Of a stretch of 11,622 nucleotides of DNA, positions 7,083 to 11,622 are shown piece after piece (position 1 is the stretch's first letter; the number at the start of each line of letters is the position of its first letter). Both the position numbers and the translations under genes were made by a program. The stretch spans positions 1 to 11,622 of the forward strand of contig JAYTCQ010000360.1 in the NCBI GenBank assembly GCA_043736395.1, written 5' to 3'. This stretch comes from JAFDVL01 sp043736395. Lineage in GTDB: Bacteria > Acidobacteriota > Blastocatellia > RBC074. The notes beneath the pieces are model-generated. The model ran no database searches and was not told where the DNA came from. It saw nothing but the letters and a program-made list of their open reading frames with translations.

Positions 7083-7127
7083 TCTTTATTTAATCAAACC
7101 AAGCGCAAGCGTACACGGAGCATATTT

Positions 7128-7817
7128 ATGGCAGCGGCTGAAGCGACAATTATTAATCAGGCGCGGATCAGCGATCAGGTTTATCAATATCTTCGCAGTG
7201 AGATTGTCGAAGGGCGACTGGCTCCAGGTGAAAGAATCAGTCCTGAAGAATTATCGGATCGTCTAAAAGTTTCAAAAATGCCAATAAAAGAAGCGATTGA
7301 GCGACTGTCCGGTGATGGCTTACTGGAAGTGCAATCGCGGCGTGGCACATTTGTCACACGCCTTGATCCGTTGGAATTGGCGGAAACATTTGAAGTTCGG
7401 TGTGCGCTGGAAGTTCTCGCCGGAAAACTGGCAGCGCGTCATATCACAAAAGAAGATACCGAGCGTCTGCGTGCATTGATTGCAGAGATGGATAAGTCCA
7501 CCGCAAAAACTGATGTTCATCTGCATCTGGCGCAGAACGCCGAGTTTCATGAATTGATTGTCAAACGTTCAGGGAATGGCAAATTGCTGGAAACCTATCG
7601 CCGTTTACGGACGCCAATTCATTTGGCGGGAATTCATTCGCGAACAGATGATTGGGTGGCGCGCATTTCCCGTGAGCAAAAAGAGCATCGTGCGATTGTC
7701 CGTGCTTTAGAGCTACGCGATCCGGCAGCCGTCGAGCAGGCAATTACAAATCACATTATGCGAGCCAGTGGTTCACTGGTGGAAGATGTTGAGCGGGTGA
7801 TCGGAGTAGTCGAATAA
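7128..7817 (+). CDS. GntR-family transcriptional regulator, FadR subfamily (FCD domain)
   Basis: A 229-residue regulator. Residues 13-78 form a winged helix-turn-helix (ISDQVYQYLRSEIVEGRLAPGERI, then LSDRLKVSKMPIKEAIERL and the wing LLEVQSRRGTFV). Residues 83-215 are an all-helical FCD ligand domain. Candidate metal-site residues are N137 (in the place often held by Asp), H141 in AEFHELI, H187 in EHRAI and H209 in ITNHIM; such sites commonly bind a carboxylate ligand through a metal ion. GGAG seven bases before the ATG supports the start. It is transcribed away from the transporter-dehydrogenase-dehydratase operon and towards the receptor gene, so it most likely controls the operon, and perhaps the receptor, in response to a sugar acid. 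Repression relieved by ligand is the usual mode but is not shown here. Confidence 0.92.
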   Translation: MAAAEATIINQARISDQVYQYLRSEIVEGRLAPGERISPEELSDRLKVSKMPIKEAIERLSGDGLLEVQSRRGTFVTRLDPLELAETFEVRCALEVLAGKLAARHITKEDTERLRALIAEMDKSTAKTDVHLHLAQNAEFHELIVKRSGNGKLLETYRRLRTPIHLAGIHSRTDDWVARISREQKEHRAIVRALELRDPAAVEQAITNHIMRASGSLVEDVERVIGVVE

Positions 7818-7837
7818 ATTTTTATCAGAGAGTCTAA

Positions 7838-7910
7838 AACAGGAGTTTCAGCTTTTATCAGGTCTGAACTTTAGCGAGTAGTAACCCGACAAAAGCTGAA
7901 ACTTCCTGTT
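7838..7910. terminator. Long imperfect stem-loop between the GntR gene and the receptor gene
   Basis: Arm 7838-7863 and arm 7884-7910 share 23 paired positions, broken by one bulged base and two mismatches, around a 20-base loop. The two mismatches are A-C in plus-strand RNA but U-G wobbles in minus-strand RNA, and on the minus strand the stem runs into TTTT, so it would terminate minus-strand transcription better than plus. It can still end the GntR transcript 20 bases after its stop codon. A palindromic repeat element or a leader structure of the receptor gene are alternatives. Confidence 0.6.
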
Positions 7911-8050
7911 ACATACCATTGCGGCACAAAAGGAATTGAGTTCGTCTCATTCCACAATGGGCAACCTTAGTAAAAATGTTTGCCCAGCCAAAGTCAATGC
8001 CATCGAATTTTGGATCAGCACGAGCCTGCTGAATCCATCTAGTATCAACT
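7909..8050 (-). other. Possible remnant of a minus-strand gene 3' end (unrecognised)
   Basis: A minus-strand frame gives about 47 residues with gene-like composition (DTRWIQQARADPKFDGIDF, then HCGMRRTQFLLCRNGM) and stops exactly at the stem-loop that terminates best in that direction. Further upstream the frame runs antisense to the receptor's signal peptide, so any original 5' part is gone. The plus strand is also open across much of this stretch, so chance cannot be excluded. I do not recognise the protein and assign no function. The plus-strand receptor promoter must also lie in or near here. Confidence 0.15.
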
Positions 8051-8062
8051 AAGGAGCAATCT

Positions 8063-11000
8063 ATGTTCACAAACTTATCAGGGAAAAAAACAGGCTGGGT
8101 CTTGTCAATGATTTCGATGTTGGTCTTCGCCGGGATGGCGTTGGCGCAGCAAGGACGCGGCACAATTCTCGGTAGTGTCACAGATCAAACAGGCGCCGTC
8201 GTACCAGGTGCGCAAGTTGTCATAACCAACATTAATACCAATCTTGAATTCACCGCCGTCAGTAATAGCGATGGAGCATTTAGTACTCCGGGACTTCAGG
8301 TGGGAAGCTATAAAGTAACCATCTCGAAAGATGGCTTTAAAAAATATTTGCGCAGCGGCATTGTGCTCGAAGTGGATCAGAAAGCACAGCTCAATGTGAC
8401 GCTGGAAACAGGCGCAGTCACGGATGTCATGGAAGTTACAGGACTAGGTTCCTTAGTTGATACAACTACGGCGACGCTGGGAAAGGTTATTGAAAATCGT
8501 CGTGTGCAGGAATTGCCATTGAATGGACGTAACGCGTTTTCATTGGTGCTGTTGTCACCTGCCGTGCAATCCGGTGCAGGTCCATCCGCCAGCGGATTCG
8601 GTGATCGCGGCACACAGGTTTCGCTGATTCGCATTAACGGCAGTCCACTTGCCAGCAATAACATTTCGGTAGATGGACTCAGCAGTACCAATCCTTACAT
8701 TCCCGATGTCAGTATTAACCCAAACGTAGATTCGGTCGAAGAGTTCAAAGTGCAAAGTAGTGCGATGTCAGCGGAGTTCGGTTTCACGCTCGGTGGTGTG
8801 GTAAATCTCGTCACAAAATCAGGCACGAATAATTTGCACGGAACCCTGTACGAATTTTTCCGAAATAATTATCTCGATGCGAATAGTTGGGCGAATAATC
8901 GTGCGGCACGTCCCAAACAGGCGTTGCGATACAATCAGTACGGCGGGGCGATTGGCGGGCCGATTCGCTTCCCGAAAAAAATCTTTGGGCCGCTCGGTTA
9001 TGACGGACGCGACCGCAGCTTTTTCTTTTACAACTACGAAGGCTATCAATTTATTACCAATGCTTCGGGGTTTTATACGATGCCCACAGCGGCGATGCGC
9101 GGTGGCGATTTTTCACAGTTGAAGAATGCCGCCGGAACAGTCATAAGAATTTTTGATCCGCTGACTACGCGCCCCAATCCGAATGGAACAGGATTTTTGC
9201 GCGATCAATTTCCCGGCAACATCATCCCGGCCAATCGTCTTGATCCGGTCTCGAAAAATATTTTGGCCTTTTATCCATTGCCGAACCGCACCCCGGATAA
9301 TGCCAATTCCAATCAAAACAATTACTTTGGTGCCGTATCGAACAAACGCAATCTAACGAATCATACGATGCGCTTTGATCATCGCCTGACGGAAAAGAAT
9401 AATTTCTCGGCGCGGTATGTTTATTACCGCCAGTTCACTGATCAGGGAACGTCGAATTTGTATCCTGATCCGCTCATCCGCACACGCAACGATCCATATC
9501 GTGGACACAATATCGTGCTGACGGATTTGCACAATTTCACGCCGAATGTTTTGCACGAATTCCGTATCGGTGTCGCACGGCAAATTTTCGATTTCGCAGT
9601 TGCCAGCGCATTTCAAGACTGGCCGCAAAAGCTTGGCTTACCCTCCATCGTGCCGCCTGATTCATTTCCTGGCATTAACAATGGGCTGCCGGGTTTTAAT
9701 GTGGGAACTATCGGACGACGCGGTGGTGTCGTCGGACAATTATTTGATTCCATTACCTGGATTCACGGCAATCATTCCACCAAATTTGGAACCGAGATGC
9801 GATTGACGCAGGCGAATAACCTGCAACGTTCGGCACCTTCGGGCAACTTTAATTTTCCCACTACGCTGACAGATAACGCGGCTCCGCTTGCAGTCAATCG
9901 CATTGATACAGGTTCGGCATTTGCGACCTTCCTGTTAGGTTCGGTGGGCAGCGCGAGTGTGGTGCGCACACTGGGCGAATCACAAACCAACAAAACTTTT
10001 GGCGGCTATATCAACGATGACTGGCGCATTCGCCGACGCCTCAGCTTGAGCCTGGGCATTCGCTACGACTATCAGTTGTATCCGTACGAACGCAATTGCG
10101 GAACGTCGAATTTTAATCCGATAGCGATTAATCCTTTGAATAATTTGCCAGGCCGCACGGAGTTTGCCTGCAAAGATTACGGGCGCGCTTTCACGGACAA
10201 CAATCCTCGTGATTTTGCGCCGCGCGTTGGATTCTCGCTGGATGTTTTTGGCAATCAAAAAACTGTAGTGCGCGGTGGCTTCGGAATTTTCTTTGCTTCG
10301 CTGGTGGGACAAAGTGCCGAAGCGTTTGAAAGCACGAACGGTTTTGCTTCGACGAATACGCCTTACAATCCGTCGGGTGGAAACAGCTTGCTGACAGCGT
10401 TTCAATTCAAAGACGGGCTGCCATCCGCTTCGTTGTTTGCCTCTGGCGCAGCATTTGGACCGAGCCTGTTTGCGATTTCAAATAACGCTGTCGTCAAAGA
10501 GAAAAAATCTCCTACCATGCAATCACAACAATGGAATCTTTCCATTCAGCAACAATTGCCTGGCGGGATTCTCGTCGAAGCGGCATATTCAGCGAATCAC
10601 GGCGTACACCTGTTGTCAGGAAGTTACGATCTAAACACCGCTGATCCGGCTAAGATTCGCCAGTTCGGTTTGGCCGGAACCTTAGGTAACAACGTTCCGA
10701 ATCCCTTCGCCGGAAAAGTGTCGGGGCAATTTGGCGGAGCGGTTATCACACAGAGACAAGCATTGAGGCCCTTTCCTTATGTCGGCGTCATCTCAGTGCG
10801 CAATCCGCATCAGGGCAATTCAAATTACCACGCGTTATTGTTGTCAGCAGAAAAGCGCTTCTCTAAAGGGTTTTCGTTCTTGGCGTCTTACACGTGGGCA
10901 AAACTGATTGCGGATTCGATGTATAATCCGATCAATTTCGTCGGTACTGAACAAGGCAATGTGAACGGCTTCCAGAACGTGTTCAATCGCACGAACGAGC

Positions 11001-11584
11001 GCGGCGAAGAAGCCTCAAACGTGCCGCATCGCTTTGTGTTGAGCGCGTTGTGGGAATTGCCGATTGGTAAGGGGCGCAAGCTGAATATTCAAAATGGATT
11101 TGCCGATGCGATTATCGGTGGCTGGCAAATCAATACGATCACGACGATTGTGTCAGGTGCGCCGCTGGTGGTTCGCGGTGCCAGTAATGACTTAGCGGAT
11201 CGTCCTGACTGGGTGGGAAGTTTGGCTCCAGGTGGATTCACTGACCCCAATCCACAGGCCGGCGTCCTATGGTTTAATCCGGCTGCCTTTTTAAATCCCG
11301 CGCTTTATACCTTTGGTAACACGCCCAATACCATTAGCTCGTTTCGTAATCCTGGAGCGCTGATTTTTGATTTATCGGTCTTCAAGACGTTTAAGATCAC
11401 TGAGAAATTGCGTCTGCAATTTCGCGGTGAAGCCTTCAATGCACCAAATCACGTGAATCTGGGAATTCCGAACACTAGCTTCAGCCCGAATGCCAGCGGT
11501 GTGAATGCAAGTGCCGCATTCGGGCGCATCACCACTGCACGCGATCCGCGTCAGTTGCAACTTGGCTTGAAGTTGATTTATTAG
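8063..11584 (+). CDS. Oar-like TonB-dependent outer-membrane receptor with N-terminal carboxypeptidase-regulatory-like domain
   Basis: A 1173-residue protein. Residues 1-28 are a signal peptide (hydrophobic 13-26, cleavage after ALA). Residues 32-125 form a CarboxypepD_reg-like beta-sandwich (GTILGSVTDQTGAVVPGAQV, then GSYKVTISKDGFKKY). Residues about 128-255 are the plug, with LPLNGRNAFSLVLLSPAV (151-168) and ISVDGLSS. The rest is a 22-strand-type barrel ending in QLQLGLKLIY, whose terminal aromatic is the usual beta-signal for Bam-dependent insertion. This layout is characteristic of the large acidobacterial receptor families, thought to import glycans, peptides or other large nutrients with TonB energy. 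AAGGAG six bases before the ATG fixes the start. No SusD-like partner follows within the window, and I see no clear TonB box. Its place downstream of the GntR gene suggests, but does not prove, that it feeds the sugar-acid operon. Confidence 0.92.
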   Translation: MFTNLSGKKTGWVLSMISMLVFAGMALAQQGRGTILGSVTDQTGAVVPGAQVVITNINTNLEFTAVSNSDGAFSTPGLQVGSYKVTISKDGFKKYLRSGIVLEVDQKAQLNVTLETGAVTDVMEVTGLGSLVDTTTATLGKVIENRRVQELPLNGRNAFSLVLLSPAVQSGAGPSASGFGDRGTQVSLIRINGSPLASNNISVDGLSSTNPYIPDVSINPNVDSVEEFKVQSSAMSAEFGFTLGGVVNLVTKSGTNNLHGTLYEFFRNNYLDANSWANNRAARPKQALRYNQYGGAIGGPIRFPKKIFGPLGYDGRDRSFFFYNYEGYQFITNASGFYTMPTAAMRGGDFSQLKNAAGTVIRIFDPLTTRPNPNGTGFLRDQFPGNIIPANRLDPVSKNILAFYPLPNRTPDNANSNQNNYFGAVSNKRNLTNHTMRFDHRLTEKNNFSARYVYYRQFTDQGTSNLYPDPLIRTRNDPYRGHNIVLTDLHNFTPNVLHEFRIGVARQIFDFAVASAFQDWPQKLGLPSIVPPDSFPGINNGLPGFNVGTIGRRGGVVGQLFDSITWIHGNHSTKFGTEMRLTQANNLQRSAPSGNFNFPTTLTDNAAPLAVNRIDTGSAFATFLLGSVGSASVVRTLGESQTNKTFGGYINDDWRIRRRLSLSLGIRYDYQLYPYERNCGTSNFNPIAINPLNNLPGRTEFACKDYGRAFTDNNPRDFAPRVGFSLDVFGNQKTVVRGGFGIFFASLVGQSAEAFESTNGFASTNTPYNPSGGNSLLTAFQFKDGLPSASLFASGAAFGPSLFAISNNAVVKEKKSPTMQSQQWNLSIQQQLPGGILVEAAYSANHGVHLLSGSYDLNTADPAKIRQFGLAGTLGNNVPNPFAGKVSGQFGGAVITQRQALRPFPYVGVISVRNPHQGNSNYHALLLSAEKRFSKGFSFLASYTWAKLIADSMYNPINFVGTEQGNVNGFQNVFNRTNERGEEASNVPHRFVLSALWELPIGKGRKLNIQNGFADAIIGGWQINTITTIVSGAPLVVRGASNDLADRPDWVGSLAPGGFTDPNPQAGVLWFNPAAFLNPALYTFGNTPNTISSFRNPGALIFDLSVFKTFKITEKLRLQFRGEAFNAPNHVNLGIPNTSFSPNASGVNASAAFGRITTARDPRQLQLGLKLIY

Positions 11585-11590
11585 TCAGGC

Positions 11591-11614
11591 GTTCGTAGCC
11601 CCGCCTTCAGGCGG
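11591..11614. repeat. Short GC-rich hairpin repeat after the receptor gene
   Basis: GTTCGTAGCC leads into CCGCCT-TC-AGGCGG, a perfect six-pair hairpin starting 16 bases after the receptor's stop codon. From memory, GTTCGTAG plus CCGCCTTCAGGCGG is a common dispersed intergenic repeat in acidobacterial and related environmental genomes. It may help end the transcript, but no T run follows within the eight remaining bases. The element may continue past the window edge. Confidence 0.55.
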
Positions 11615-11622
11615 AAAGATTT

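Noticed and set aside
8377..8691. Minus-strand frames opposite the receptor gene
   Set aside because: They are antisense to conserved plug and barrel sequence and have the composition expected of shadows; none shows a start signal or motif.

Overview
The window looks like chromosome from a Gram-negative member of the Acidobacteriota, probably near the Blastocatellia. The base composition is close to half GC. The best taxonomic clue is the very long Oar-like TonB-dependent receptor at 8063-11584. It has an N-terminal carboxypeptidase-regulatory-like domain followed by the LPLNGRN plug motif that is typical of the large receptor families of this phylum. This placement is inference from family knowledge and was not tested by a search.

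Layout: 2-1345 (+) is the 3' end of a bacterial alpha-2-macroglobulin gene. It converges on a DUF3108-type lipoprotein gene at 1432-2322 (-). A 92-bp imperfect palindrome at 1343-1434 lies between them, and its mirrored TAG ends supply the stop codons of both genes. Next come a 24-bp perfect inverted repeat acting as a terminator (2398-2451), a delta-9-type fatty acid desaturase at 2463-3332 (-) with an FNR-like half-site pair just upstream, and about 470 bp of probably non-coding DNA.

The functional core is a divergent sugar-acid locus. On the minus strand a likely three-gene operon is read in the order MFS anion transporter (5757-7061), short-chain dehydrogenase (5008-5760) and enolase-superfamily acid-sugar dehydratase (3848-5011). 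Consecutive genes overlap by ATGA, which suggests translational coupling. A GntR/FCD regulator (7128-7817) is divergently transcribed from a 66-bp gap that holds a 16-bp near-palindrome, a natural candidate operator. The proposed flow is: the outer-membrane receptor and inner-membrane MFS carrier bring in a sugar acid, the dehydratase converts it to a 2-keto-3-deoxy acid, and the dehydrogenase oxidises that product or produces the acid. The GntR regulator would sense the ligand. No aldolase or kinase is present here, so the pathway is incomplete in this window and the substrate cannot be named.

The rest of the interest is in repeats: a heptanucleotide array inside the macroglobulin coding region, three long inverted repeats in gene junctions, and a short GC-rich hairpin repeat at the right edge. 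I see no CRISPR array, tRNA, rRNA or intact insertion sequence. I do not see clear evidence of a wholly new system. The most distinctive items are the stop-codon-donating palindrome, the uncharacterised sugar-acid operon, and the long stem-loop with a possible gene remnant before the receptor gene.
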